A DNA stretch of 64,000 bases from Amborella trichopoda (GCF_000471905.2 NW_006496520.1:1156453-1220452); one strand, 5' to 3'. Counted from the first letter of the stretch, positions 1-10,825 are shown. The notes: generated by a model not told the origin, from the sequence alone. Made by a program: numbers and translations.

Positions 1-267
1 CTATTGAGAGAGGAAAAATGTCTCTTGGGTCCTGCCAAAGGCCACCATGAAAACCCTTCTTATACCTCAGGCCTGGATGAGGAAATAAGATTATAACAGG
101 AAAAAGAAAAAAAAAAAAAAAGAACAGGGAGTTTCAAGAAGGAAAACAAATTCAGTGGCTTGAGATCACATTGATGCGGCGTTTGGAGATATATGTGGAA
201 CTGGGGAGCGCGCTCCTTCGCTGCTTCTTCCTTTTGCTGGAAGAGGTAAAACAAGTGTTCCTCAGGA

Positions 268-471
268 TCACCTCCCCTTCACACAACAACCGCGCCCAAA
301 TTCTCCCTCTTCTGATGGTTGCAACCTTTCCTTGAACATAGAAAGCAGCCTCATTTTCTTCCCTACAATTAAAAAGGCCCGTAATTTCCCGTGCACATTT
401 GTCATTTCTATAGGATATTTCTTTTTGTTGCTTTTAGTTGTTTCAAATTCTTTTGTAATATATGTCAAATT
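268..471 (-). CDS. Putative terminal exon of an unidentified host gene
   Basis: This is a 68-codon minus-strand frame ending in TGA at 268-270. It follows, in phase 0, a possible AG acceptor at 472-473 and the 554-636 exon, which ends in a GTAAGA donor. The predicted tail is charged and protein-like, with a stretch reading MTNVHGK followed by a hydrophobic FLIVGKK and ending GCCVKGR. I do not recognise the family. The acceptor is weak (AAG, with little polypyrimidine). An alternative acceptor near 365 would open another frame that ends in SSH with a basic KRKKQRR patch, but its phase does not fit the upstream exon. It belongs with the three exons that follow. Confidence 0.4.
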   Translation of the reverse strand, partial: NLTYITKEFETTKSNKKKYPIEMTNVHGKLRAFLIVGKKMRLLSMFKERLQPSEEGEFGRGCCVKGR

Positions 472-553
472 CTTTGTAGTTGCCGTGATGGGTTGATCTG
501 CTTCTTTTTTTAATCAAATTAAAAAATTTCTCTCTGTTAAATGGATATCTTAC

Positions 554-636
554 TTTACAGCTAGAAAATAAGGTCTGGTTAAGAGATATCCGCATATGGG
601 GGGGAAGATCTCTTCCGAAATGCCCTCCCATGGTTC
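554..636 (-). CDS. Putative internal exon of the same host gene
   Basis: This 83-nt minus-strand segment lies between an acceptor ending TTCTAG (642-637) and a donor GTAAGA (553-548). It starts with two bases that complete a codon begun by the previous exon and then encodes 26 further codons, including GGHFGRDLPPHMRISLNQ, ending in phase 0. Phase agreement with the 764-939 exon and the strong donor are the evidence. No domain is recognised. Confidence 0.5.
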
Positions 637-763
637 CTAGAATGTGTTTTCTGATGAAAAATGTGGGACAATCTTAAATTTTGCTTTCATAAAGACCTCA
701 ACATTATCAAATGTTTCCGATCCATATTCTCATTTCTTTTGGGAACTGCTCTACTCCACTCAC

Positions 764-939
764 CTGATTTTTCTCTCTGCACCCATATACATGGGTGGAT
801 TATAGATATTTGTGGAGATTCTTTAGCTGGGAATGGCGAAAATATCACAAAACAATGTGTACAACTGGGATCCTTGATTCTGCGTACGAGTAGTCCATCC
901 TCAATAATGTTTGGTAGTTCAATCAATAGGGTTTCAGCT
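764..939 (-). CDS. Putative internal exon of the same host gene
   Basis: A 176-nt minus-strand exon candidate lies between an acceptor CCTAG (944-940) and a textbook GTGAGT donor (763-758). It encodes ETLLIELPNIIEDGLLVRR followed by a region reading SCTHCFVIFSPFPAKESP. It starts with one base that completes the two left over from exon 7199-7285 and ends with one base completed by exon 554-636, so all three share a single reading frame. The leucine-rich helical look would suit an alpha-helical repeat protein, but I cannot name it. Confidence 0.55.
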
Positions 940-1029
940 CTAGGAATGAATGTTTACAAATGGCAACGTCACTAGAAAGCAACATTTTTTTTTTTTGCCT
1001 TTTATTTTTTTTTTTTTTTTTTTTTTTGA

Positions 1030-2311
1030 GGGAAAGTTTTCTATACTTTTCCACATCATAAAAGAACTATACTCCCTCTCTTTTTTAACCGTTGATTTGT
1101 AATGGGTAGTTGAGATCATTTGAGTAAAGTTGTCACAAAAGTAAGTGCACGGGCTCAACCGGTTGCCTAAAACCTTTCTTAGGGAAAATGAAGGGAGAAA
1201 GGTCCCTATCTCTCCCTCTCCTCTATTTCTATCTCTCCTCTTTCTATCTCCTTCTCATCCTTTAGAGACAATAGAGGAAGTTTTTCCTTCTCTACGAGAC
1301 CCAACGGCTCTCCTCTCTCTCTCACGGAAGCTTTGCAGACCCAACGACTCTCTCTCTCTCAAACCTCATCTCTCTGCGGACCCTCGTTTCTCTCTAACTA
1401 ACCCTAGAGGAGCTCTTTCATCTTCTACGAGCAAGAACTAGAGGAACCTGTCGGTGCAAGAGCAGCAACCTCTCAATTAATAAGTTATATGTAGATTTTT
1501 TTTCTTATGGTTTTTTTTACTAATTTTAGGTTTTTGGGTTTTTTGTTAGGAAACCCTGTAAAATTTTTAGCGATTTCTTTATATTTATCTATTTTAAATC
1601 TGCTGTAAAAAAAAATTTATCCCGTTTCCAATATTTCTCTATTGTAAATTTCTTCGATTTCATTTCATTTTCTGGTTTCTTGTTCCATTTATTTTCATAA
1701 ACAAGCGAATAAATCCCTAAAAATTTAAAATAGATATATATGAATAAATCCCTAAAAAGTTTACAATGTTTTCTAACAAAAAACCCAAAAACCTAAAATT
1801 AGTGAGAAAAAAAAAAGAAGAAAAATCTACATATAACTTACTGATTGAGAGGTTGCTGCTCTTACTCCCACAAGTTCCTCTAGTTCTTAGTCACAGAGGA
1901 TGAGAGAGCTCCGCTAGGTTTAGTTAGAGAGAAACGAGGGTCCGCAGAGAGATGAGGTTTGAGAGAGAGAGAGAGAGTCGTTGGGTCTACAGAGCTTCTG
2001 TGAGAGAGTAAGAGGAGAGCCATTGGGTCTTGTATAGAAGAGAAAACTTCCTCTATCGTCCGCAGAGGATGAGAAGGAGACAGAGAGAGGAGAGAGGAGA
2101 GAGGAGAGATAGAGACTGAGGAGAGGGAGAGATAGGGAGCTTTCTCCCTTCGTTTTACCGAGGAAAGGTTTTAGGCAACTGGTTGAGCCCGTGAACCTAT
2201 TGTTGTGACAACTTCACTCAAATGATCTCAGCCACCCATTTCAAATCAACAGTTAAAAGGAGGGGGAGGATAGTTCTTTTATGTTATAAGGGAAGTATAG
2301 AAAGCATTCCC
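1030..2311. mobile_element. Foldback (long-TIR) element, Mutator-like candidate
   Basis: The left arm, about 1030-1607, is nearly the reverse complement of the right arm, about 1718-2311, leaving a loop of roughly 110 bp. The arms share the outer GGGAAAG/G-TTTCTATACTT stretch, a segment around AACCGTTGATTT, a CT-rich tract and an inner TTTTGGGTTTTTTGTTAG stretch. No transposase is visible. A long-TIR non-autonomous Mutator-type element is the likeliest class. The flanks are poly-T and pyrimidine-rich, so I could not identify a 9-bp target duplication. It lies within the intron of the putative host gene. Confidence 0.75.
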
Positions 2312-2354
2312 TTCTTCTTTCTTTTGAGCTTCTTCTTCTTTTTTTTTTTTGTTA

Positions 2355-2880
2355 CGAGAAAATTACGTACGGATGGTGTTTCTAGCTTTTTTATTACCAA
2401 GGTTTAAAAAATCGGCCACCCGATCTGGAATTGGGTGATCGGGAACGGGAATCGCCTAGGTCGCTCCAGATTTGGCCAAAAAAGGGGATTCGGACGGTTC
2501 CAAATAATAGAATCACCGATTGTTTCCCGGAACCGCCAAATCCTGGCTGATTCTTCACTGATTCCATTTGATTCTTCACCGAGTCAAGCGAAAAAAAAAG
2601 GATGAACAGTTTTTTCTCGAATTATTTTTTAAAAAAATTTGAATCAAAAGTACCGATTCTTCCGATCCGATCCATCGATTCCCCCCATCCGACACGGGTA
2701 TGGGTGTGACCGATTCGAGTCACCAATCCGTTTTTTTAAACCTTGTTTATTACCAAATGAGTACATTTTTTGTGTAAATTACTATGACCAATCCCCCATT
2801 TGGAGGCCTCACCTCTCCAGCAATTATAACACTAGACAGGAGGGAAATACAAATGTTTCCAAATCTTTTTTATGACTATT
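2355..2880. repeat. Left arm of a diverged inverted repeat (partner 6855-7061)
   Basis: Apart from the hAT MITE at 2398-2745, this stretch matches the reverse complement of 6855-7061 in blocks: GAGAAAATTACGTACG at the outer edge, TTTATTAC, and ACAGGAGGGAAATACA at the inner edge. It looks like one end of an old TIR element later interrupted by the MITE and by the solo LTR. The class is unknown. Confidence 0.5.
2398..2745. mobile_element. hAT-type MITE, 348 bp
   Basis: The termini are inverted copies of CAAGGTTTAAAAAA, flanked by a perfect 8-bp duplication TTTATTAC at 2390-2397 and 2746-2753. An 8-bp TSD and CA..TG ends fit the hAT superfamily. The interior has no coding capacity and is rich in CGAT and GGAT motifs. 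Its ends match those of the larger element at 38207-41379, so both probably belong to one family. Confidence 0.88.
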
Positions 2881-3734
2881 TACTTCTATTGGACTATGCT
2901 ATTTATTTACTCCCTTAGCCAAAATAATACTAGGGATACCTTTTAGATCTCAAATTTTGGGGAAATAAACTCTACAACCTATAGAATAATATCAACAAAA
3001 AAATTTCAGAAATAAAATCTCTATATACTAGAAAAAATAATGCCTCATGATTGAATGGAGACCATCCAATTTTTGAATGGCTAGATCTAAGTGCCTGGAA
3101 ACTCAAAATTTAATTTTTTTCCTTTTATTGTCACAACCCAAGTTTTATAGCACTAAAAGTTTTGAGATGTGACAGTTCATTAATAAATTCGAAATTCGAA
3201 ATATACTGCTCTAGTCCAATCATAAAGAGCAAAACTATTCGAAAATTTTTACTATATACTACTCCAAAACATTCAAAAGCTTTTTGTACAAAGTTTATTT
3301 CACAGCTTATAATAACATGAAGATCTATATGTATACATACGACTTTGACAGACAAAAGTTACAAAGGCTAATTATCCGAGTCTACAAACTTCTTCAAATA
3401 AACTCGGACACGGATAATGTAATTACTCTGAAAAGAATTTACAATAGTCTGATGAGTTTGAGTGATCATCATAGTCCTTAAAAATAATCATGGTTGGAAG
3501 ATGTAAACATTTTCGAAAGAATGCATAATATGAAGAAGAGCATATATGGAGAACAATTTCAAAGGAACACACAATTCCTAAGTAGGTCATTTATACAGCC
3601 CACCAACGTCCTGGATGGGTCCACTCATATCTCACCAACGTACTGAATGAGTCCACCCACTTAGATATACGATTCATTTCAAGATTACCAATAATCTAAA
3701 TACAATACTACAATTAAGTATCAGATAGAATCAA

Positions 3735-4365
3735 ATAAGTATTCACAACAACAAAAGTTCTGCATTAAGCATTCACAACAACAAAATTCCTACAGTAAGC
3801 ATTCACGATAACAAATGTTCTGCAGTAAACATTCATAACAACAAAAGTTCTGCAATAAGCATTCATAATAACATAATTTTTGCAGTAAACATTCACAACA
3901 ACAGAAGTCCTGCAGTAAGAATTCACAATATTAGAAGTTCTACAGTAAACATTCACGACAACGGAAGTCCTGCAATAAGCATTCACAACAATAGAAGTTT
4001 TGCAGTAAACATTCACAACAACAGAAGTCCTACAGTAAGCATTCACTACAACAAAAGTATGCAGTAAACATTCAAAACAACAGAAGTCCTGTAATAAGAA
4101 TTCACAATAATAGAAGTTCTACATTAAACATTCACAACAACAGAAGTCCTGCAGTAAGCGTTCACAACAACAAAAGTTATGTAGTAAACATTCACAACAA
4201 CAGAAGTCCTGAAGTAAGATTCATAATAACAGAATTCTGTAGTAAACATTCACAACAACAGAAGTCTTGCAGTAAGCATTCACAACAACAAAAGTTCTGC
4301 AGTAAACATTCACAACAACAGAAGTCCAGTAGTAAGCATTCACAATAACAAAAGTCCTACAATAG
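3735..4365. repeat. 30-bp minisatellite with 60-bp higher-order period
   Basis: About 20 tandem copies of a unit near TAAACATTCACAACAACAG plus AAGTCCTGCAG are present. Two variants tend to alternate (AGCATTC..AAAGTTCTG and AAACATTC..GAAGTCCTG), giving a 60-bp period. The unit is a multiple of three, which explains an apparent Val/Tyr/Cys/Arg-rich open frame on the minus strand that I do not regard as coding. Confidence 0.9.
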
Positions 4366-4712
4366 AAGTACTAATTCTTGGGTCCAAGGTTAGAACTTCT
4401 ACTATCCCGCAGGGAGAAGCACCACCAATGGGTAAATCTGTTGCGTAGTGCCTCACACACGTACACAATCCCCAGCGCGATTTGAGGCTTTTGATAGGCG
4501 GAGGCCTTACACGATGTGACTCTCTCATGTGCCCTTTTGGTGCGAGAGCGTTACATTACCAAAAGGGTCCCAATGAGTAGTGCCTCATATAGATTTTTGG
4601 GGGAGCGCGACCATCCCAAACATACACACTCCTAACTCTCCTCCTATCATAGAGAGTTAGAGAAAAAGTTACAGCTGCCGGCACAAATATCTCATCAAAT
4701 CATAATAGAGAC

Positions 4713-5080
4713 ATGTTTTCATGTGCTCATACCTTATCAGAAGCATGTTGCCATGCACGCATGTCTTATCAAAACATGCTGTCATGCACACATATCTTAT
4801 CAGAAGTATGTTGTCATACACATATATCTTATCTTATCAGAAGTATGTTGCCATGCACACATATCTTATCAGAAGTACATATCTTATCAGAAGTACATAT
4901 TTTATCAAAAGTATGTTGCCATACACATATATATTATCAGAAGTATATTGCAATACACACATATCTTATCAAAAGTATATTGTCATACACACATATCTTG
5001 CCAGAAATATGTTGTCATACACAAATATCTTGTCAGAAGCATGTTGCTATGCACATATCTCTTATTACCATGTGCATAAA
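4713..5080. repeat. Minisatellite of about 33-36 bp
   Basis: There are about ten tandem copies of a unit near ATGTTGCCATGCACACATAT plus CTTATCAGAAGT, with internal short duplications of ATCTTATCAGAAGTAC around 4865-4900. All three plus-strand frames are open through the array because the unit is close to a multiple of three. That pattern argues for a satellite and not a gene. Confidence 0.85.
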
Positions 5081-5954
5081 TTCAAAAGATTTTATTGTGT
5101 CAGTTACAGGCCGTATATCAATGTAGTTGATATCATAAAACAATAATATTGTGTTTCAAAATTTTCCTTGAAATAATTAACATAAATTCTCATGAAGTAA
5201 TTTGTAACAATCACTTGTACATAACACTTGTGCACAACACTTGCACATATCACTTGCACGCTTATAGCATTTTCAAATAATCACATTGCAAAAACATGTA
5301 AAAATTATAGCACATGAGCCCAACTTTTTAAACAATTATTTCCAAGAAAGCAAGACCACTTGCACATAATACTTACAGTATTTAAAATAAATTATGCTTG
5401 AAACATTACAATTAAATGCGGAAATATCTTCAGGTATATTACAGAAATATCAGGCTTTCAAATAATGATTTTAGTTTTAATAATGTATAGTGTATAAAAT
5501 TCCTAACAATAGACAGAAATAATAATTTTATTTGAAAGCACAGATAATAGTTTCCAATTAATTATTTTATAGAAATATGTAAAATTCATACCATCTAAAA
5601 TCCTAAAAAAAAATGAATTCATTTACAAATAAACTTACGATATCCAAATTTATAGCAATAATCAGAAATATTACAATTTTATTGAAAGAGAAAATACCAT
5701 AATTTACAGTATCTAAAATTCATTACAGTAAATGGAGTATCACAATTTTATTAAAAGTACAAATTTTCAAATAACTGTTTTACAGGATAATGGATCACTT
5801 ACCTATAAAATTTAAGAGAGAACTTTCGCTTCATAAAATCGGTTAGAGAGAGAAAGTGCTCACTGTGTAGAGAGCTCACAGTTCCCTGATAGGAAACCTA
5901 TTACTGAGCCCGTAAAAGAACTCAGAAAGATGGCTTTGAAACAATTTTTTTTAT

Positions 5955-5974
5955 TTGTTATTATTATTATTATT

Positions 5975-6022
<48 letters not shown>

Positions 6023-6029
6023 ATTATTG

Positions 6030-6083
<54 letters not shown>
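5955..6083. repeat. (ATT)n/(GTT)n microsatellite
   Basis: A trinucleotide tract runs from TTATTATTATT into GTTGTTGTT and back. It continues on the far side of the MITE at 6578-6660, so the MITE appears to have inserted inside it. The poly-Val and poly-Leu frames here are artefacts. Confidence 0.95.
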
Positions 6084-6084
<1 letters not shown>

Positions 6085-6577
6085 GGAAAATTACATACAT
6101 ATCTGTTATATTTTACGTTATTACGAATGTACCAAATACTTTCCGTTATTACATGTATGTCCGGTTTTTACCTTATATAATGCAATTTTTTTGAAAAGAT
6201 GATTTTACCCTTTTTCGAATGTTGAACATCCGAAAAATACATACATACCCTTTTTGGGATGTTGAACATCCAAAAATTACATACATACCCTTCTTTACTT
6301 TTTCGGATGTTGAACATCCGAAATAGACCAAAAGTTCATATTCCCATTTTTGGGTATTGAGCATCCAAAAATTCAGATGTTCAACACCCGAAAATAGGAA
6401 TGTGAACATTACACTTTCGGCCTATTTTTGGATGTTCAACATCCGATAAAAGGTAAAGTCATCTTTTTAAAAAACTTACGTTATCAATGGTAAAAAACGT
6501 ACATACATGTAATAACATAAACTATTTGGTACATCCGTAATAACGCAAAGTATAACGGATATGTATGTAATTTTCCC
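6084..6577. mobile_element. Harbinger/Tourist-like MITE with palindrome array
   Basis: The inverted termini AGGAAAATTACATACATAT and its partner (reverse complement GGGAAAATTACATACATAT) extend for well over 80 bp per arm. A TTA flanks each side, but the surrounding ATT/GTT tract makes this TSD uninformative. The centre holds six copies of a palindrome near GGATGTTGAACATCC (about 6216, 6256, 6304, 6351, 6374 and 6429). No coding sequence is present. Confidence 0.8.
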
Positions 6578-6854
6578 TTATTGTTGTTGTTGTTGTTGTT
6601 GTTGTTGTTTTTAATATTATTATTATTATTATTATTTTGATTATTATTACTATTATTAATTTTATTTTATTTTAATTTTTTTGAGAAAAAATAGGGACAT
6701 CACATTTATTGATAATCATCTAGTAATTGCCACATGGTTCACAAAATTTTACACTGAAAAATCGATATAGCTAGGTGTTTTGACTGAGGAAGTAGATGCA
6801 CAGTAAGCTCCAAGGGAGCACACTGTACGCAACGTATAAAAATAACATTTGAGA

Positions 6855-7061
6855 ACACGTGTATTTCCCTCCTGTCCGGTATTGTAATTGTTAGACATGC
6901 TAGCAGTGAAAGAAAAAAAAAAGGGTCGTCGAAGGGGTGGTAATAAATTGGTGGGAACAATGTACTTGCTAGACAGGCAGGTAGTTACATGAAAAATATA
7001 TCTATCTAGTAATAAAATGGTGGAAACAGTGTTCGTACGTAATTTTCTCTCTCTTTCTTTT
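6855..7061. repeat. Right arm of the diverged inverted repeat
   Basis: This is the partner of 2355-2880 in opposite orientation, sharing TGTATTTCCCTCCTGTC and the outer CGTACGTAATTTTCTC. Pyrimidine-rich sequence follows at 7047-7080. No gene is seen here. Confidence 0.5.
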
Positions 7062-7198
7062 TTTTTTTTTTCTTTTTCTGATAAGGAAAATTTTTTAACC
7101 ATTCCTTGATTTTTGCATGTCATCCATGGGAGGGGCTATGCAATCTTTTGCCTTTAATTTTTTTTTTTTAAGTAGACGTAAGAGTGAGACAACTATAC

Positions 7199-7285
7199 CG
7201 AAGGATAATGTTTTTAAGACTACACCGAGCTGCTAGTTGGCCTAGAAGCTTGTGCAAAATGGTGAGGCTTGTGGCCTCTAAAGGG
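7199..7285 (-). CDS. Putative upstream exon of the same host gene
   Basis: This 87-nt minus-strand segment encodes a stretch including LHKLLGQLAARCSLKNIIL and ends in a GTATAG donor (7198-7193). The two left-over bases join in frame to exon 764-939 across an intron of about 6.3 kb. The acceptor (TCTCTCAAG, just above 7285) is AAG rather than CAG or TAG and is the weakest element. Earlier exons are not visible, so the next intron upstream would have to span at least the 34.5-kb copia complex. Confidence 0.45.
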
Positions 7286-7424
7286 CTTGAGAGAATGTAA
7301 AAATAAAAAATTATAATCGATATGCACTTCACTGGGAGTGTATGAAGGTTACATTTAAGGGTCCCTAATAGAAGTCGAAAGAATACCCAGGGATGACATT
7401 TTTCAGCAATGAGGCATTCAACAA

Positions 7425-7618
7425 TGAGAAACAACCTTTCTCTGTATTCAATGAATGAATTTAGACTACAATACAATCGTAGATTTATAGATAGGGTACA
7501 TGCAATACTTGCTAAAACTATAGGATACAATTTCTATATGAGTATAATATACAATTAAATATTGACAGATCTCAATATGCAGTTGCCATTTCTGTTGTAG
7601 TTGTCATATCTGTTCACA
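7425..7618 (-). repeat. Copia 3' LTR
   Basis: This segment of about 194 bp starts TGAGAAACAACCTTTCTC and ends TGTTCACA. It matches 38113-38206 plus 41380-41951 once the insertions there are removed. It gives the uninterrupted version of the sites where the hAT element and the hairpin MITE entered the other LTR. Confidence 0.8.
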
Positions 7619-7630
7619 ATCCCCCTCAAA
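7619..7630 (-). other. Copia polypurine tract
   Basis: The minus strand reads TTTGAGGGGGAT directly before the 3' LTR, the expected position for priming second-strand synthesis. Confidence 0.75.
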
Positions 7631-7636
7631 CTCGAG

Positions 7637-8037
7637 ATGATTTGAAAAAAATCATGGAGAGTTTGGAAACAAATTGTGAGAAATGATGCGGGGGCTAAAG
7701 AAGTCGGCGAGTTGTGCTGTGGTGGGCACATATAGTAAGAAAAGTGTGTCTACTAGATATTCTTCTCCAATATAGTGACAATCAACTTCAATATGTTTTG
7801 TGGGCTCATGGACCTCCAGATTTTTTTGAAATGCAAATAGCACTCTTGTTGTCACAATAAAATGGAGTAGGAGTAGAGATAGTGACATCCATGTCTTCGA
7901 GCAGCCAACATAGCCAAACAATCTCAATGATAGTTTGAGTCATAGCCCGGTATCCAGCTTCTACAGTTGATTGAGCAATGTGTTTCTACTTCTTTTTTTT
8001 CCAAGAGATAAGAGAATCACCTAGAAAAATGCAGAAT
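7637..8037 (-). pseudogene. Copia RNase H, C-terminal part
   Basis: The minus strand encodes the end of the copia polyprotein. Recognisable pieces are a CDN-SALF-like segment seen across frames, KHIEVDCHYIGEEY (the family's usual KHIEIDCHFIRE block) and a VPTTAQLADFF-like end, typical of the RNase H C-terminus. A frameshift lies near 7830. The upstream part lies 25 kb away at 33436 because the chromovirus inserted here with target duplication AGAAT (8033-8037 and 33431-33435). Confidence 0.85.
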
Positions 8038-10811
8038 TGTCACGTCCCCGTGCCCACCCCTGCCTATTCCATACTCGACGGAGGATGACCAAGTACGGGT
8101 TCGTGATCCCAAGGCAGCGCATGTCACTCAGGTCAAAGTTGACTCAACACTGTTATATCGATAATCAAAGTAAACCATGACAAAGAACTAAATAAATAAC
8201 TCTAAGTGCAGATAAATATTTAAAATTGGAAGGATCTATACACCAATAAAAATGCACTATATCAAATTCTTCCCAAAATATTACACTTGAGTCCGGGGCA
8301 TCAGAGCTCACTATTACATTTTCCAAAATAAACAAAATTCAGGCTAAACTGCCCAACCACATACAAGATCTGAGTTTCTTATTACAGGAAAATGGCTTCG
8401 ACTCCCAGCTGCTAAACACATGCTCCTGGCCCTTGATCTGTCGTTATCAAACTACAATGAGGGGAGATACAGTGGGATGAGCTATTTAGCCCTGTAAGTA
8501 GATCTAGGTGCTGTGCATCATTATTGAGTCTATTCATACAATCAGGAACAACTTTTTCAATTATAGAAAATCACAATGCAATAGTCATATAAATCAGAAT
8601 CACATCAATTCATCTATTACAATCATCAGATAAAAGTGTCCTAATTATCATTCAATCATTACAATTGTTATCATTCATATTCACTATTGAACCATTGCCC
8701 AATCACTCCTTAGTTCACCTACTCCCAAAATAGAAGCCATATTCATCAGGTCGAGTCAATCCCATTGTTAAGGACTTCTACCATCCCTCAGGGGGGAGGA
8801 CAATGGCAATTAGGTCACCCCCTTTGTAATGTCCTCGTACACGCGCACACGACCCCAAACGTGTTTTGGGGTTTTCGATAGATACTTACCTTACAAGGCA
8901 TCACTCACTAGTCTAATCATATGAGTTTCGAGGGGTTCGACCTTCTCATTTCACTTTCACCTAACTCCCTCCTATCATTCAGTGAGTTAGAGAACATAAC
9001 TTCTCTCACCATAACAGTACCCACTACCCATGGGTGTCCTATTATGCAAAGTCTGAGTCTTGATCAGAAATTTACAGCTATCATGTACACTAGGCCACTT
9101 AAGATGAAACATCCACCATAAGAGGGCTATCACATGGCACTCACACTTATCAATGATAATTTATGACTCTTTATCGCATTTGCACTATGGCATTCATCAA
9201 GGAACTACCAAATGGCAATTGTACTTGTCTATTATCACGTATAGCATGGTCACACATTATTGTTCAAAGAACACTATGACATTTAATCATATAGTATTCA
9301 TCACATGAAACTATCATATAGCACTTAAGCTTATCAATATCCACTTACAAAACTTTGTCACTTGAGTGGGTTTCTGAAAAGAGTGCGCAATTCCTCTACA
9401 TTTATAACCATGACATCCTCATGAAAAAGGGGCGTCATTCTCAAACCGTGGAGAGTTTTGGTATGGTTCCAAAATCAATTTCGAAATAGACTCACTCATT
9501 GTTCATATAAAAGTGATTTGAACATATTTGGCCAGGGTTTAATCATAAAGCAATATGTTTTCAAGAAGAACACAAGACTAAAATTCTAGGTGACAAGTAA
9601 TAGTGATGTACCTCTCTTCTTGGAGGCATAACTCCCAATCTAGGGAGAATTTTAAAATGATTTAAACATGTAACTTTAAGTTTACACATAGATATTTAAA
9701 ACTGCAGTGCTTAAAGGTGTTTGGGCGTCATTTTATATGTCAAATACTCGATGTAAAATAGGTCACAGTTGCTGGAAATTTCAGCAACTGTGGATAGTGA
9801 TATACTCGCACTTTTTTGGTCATATCTCTTAACCCATATAAAATTTTAGACATGATGTAAATTAAAAATTGTTTTAGACAAGCATATATTTCATTCAAGA
9901 CTGATTTGAGCCAATTTGGACACCGTTTGACTACTGAAAAGTAGAATACAAAAACACTCATAGTTCTTGGAAACTCCATTTCCAAATCTTGGAATATTTC
10001 AAATAGCTTATAACATCTCATAATCAATATAAACTTTGATGCAAAACCTTGTCCGTGTAAAGCTAGTCTTACAAATGAGCTACGTCACAATTTTCATCAT
10101 TAGCAAGATCATTTACCACCCTCAATCATACATGGTACTTAGAAGCACGAATTCGAAAGTTTAAGTTCATTTTAACTAAACCACACCCATATCCTTCATT
10201 TTATTACTTTACTTATCTTTATTTCTTAAAATCTACCACTACCAATTAAGTGATGCGTGAGCACTAAACCTATTTACGTTATATTCAACGGTGCCTTTAA
10301 AACTCCCACTCACAGGCAACTTCAAGCTCCTAACACAGGCTCTCTCCAAGGGCAGCAGTTGGTTATAACTTTGGTTTTAGAGAGAGAGAGAGTATGAGAG
10401 CAAGTGAGGCAAACTACGGTGGAAAGGGAGGGGAGAGGGCTTAAGTACTTAAGGTGGTTGGAGAACACTGTGGCTAACCACTGTCGTGCACAGCTCTTAC
10501 AGGTGCGGTTCTAATGGGTACGGCTCTGACAGGCATGGCGCTGACAGGTACGGCAACAATCACATCTTCTCTTTACACTCATGGGGCTATTCACGCACAA
10601 CGTTACCATCCCTTCACTCGCGGCGTTACCTCTTTTCTGCCTTCACTCGCTGTAAGGCTACTTGTTCACGCGCAGCGATACACCATTTCAGGCGCAGCGA
10701 TGCTCCATTTCACACATGGCGATGCTCCATTTCACACACGGCGATGCTTCTCCTGCTTTTGATTCTATTGCCATGCGCGTCTCATGTCTGGGAAAATTTG
10801 AGGTCCTTACA
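8038..10811 (-). repeat. Chromovirus 3' LTR
   Basis: It runs from TGTCACGTCCCC to GAGGTCCTTACA and is the intact counterpart of 15271-17329 joined to 32585-33430. Across its first 108 bases I count roughly 15 differences from the other LTR, many of them C/T or G/A, so the insertion is old. Near 10380 and 10490-10750 it has a GA-rich tract and short GC-rich repeats with CGGCGATGCTCC-like units. Confidence 0.92.
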
Positions 10812-10825
10812 TCATCCCCACTTAA
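10812..10825 (-). other. Chromovirus polypurine tract
   Basis: The minus strand reads TTAAGTGGGGATGA immediately upstream of the 3' LTR end TGTAAGGACC. Confidence 0.8.

Larger units (their letters stand above)
3129..6704. mobile_element. Solo LTR of a Ty3/gypsy chromovirus-type element
   Basis: It begins TGTCACAACCC and ends GGGACATCACA, with a 5-bp duplication TTTAT on both sides (3124-3128 and 6705-6709). The segment 4375-4665 matches the LTR of the chromovirus at 8038 (compare 8755-9000), including the block around GGACTTCTAC-ATCCC-CAGG. No internal domain is present, so it is a solo LTR left by LTR-LTR recombination. It has been lengthened by two minisatellites, a trinucleotide tract and a MITE. 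Confidence 0.82.

Noticed and set aside
3765..4046. Minus-strand frame with a repeating Val-Tyr-Cys-Arg-Thr-Ser peptide
   Set aside because: It is a direct translation of the 30-bp minisatellite, with no start context or homologue.
3735..4365. CRISPR-like array
   Set aside because: The repeats are contiguous with no unique spacers, units differ from each other, and the context is a plant LTR.
4713..5146. Three overlapping plus-strand open frames of 118-141 codons
   Set aside because: All three frames are open across a tandem repeat whose unit is near a multiple of three; the peptides simply repeat. It is a minisatellite.
5930..6202. Poly-Val/poly-Ile and poly-Leu proteins
   Set aside because: Microsatellite translation only.
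6216..6445. CRISPR-like palindromic repeats
   Set aside because: Spacing is irregular, repeats are only about 15 bp, and they sit inside a MITE with clear TIRs.
7168..7530. A single 120-codon minus-strand gene
   Set aside because: The frame crosses the copia LTR boundary at 7425 and its TSD, so it is a chance fusion. Only 7199-7285 is kept as an exon candidate.
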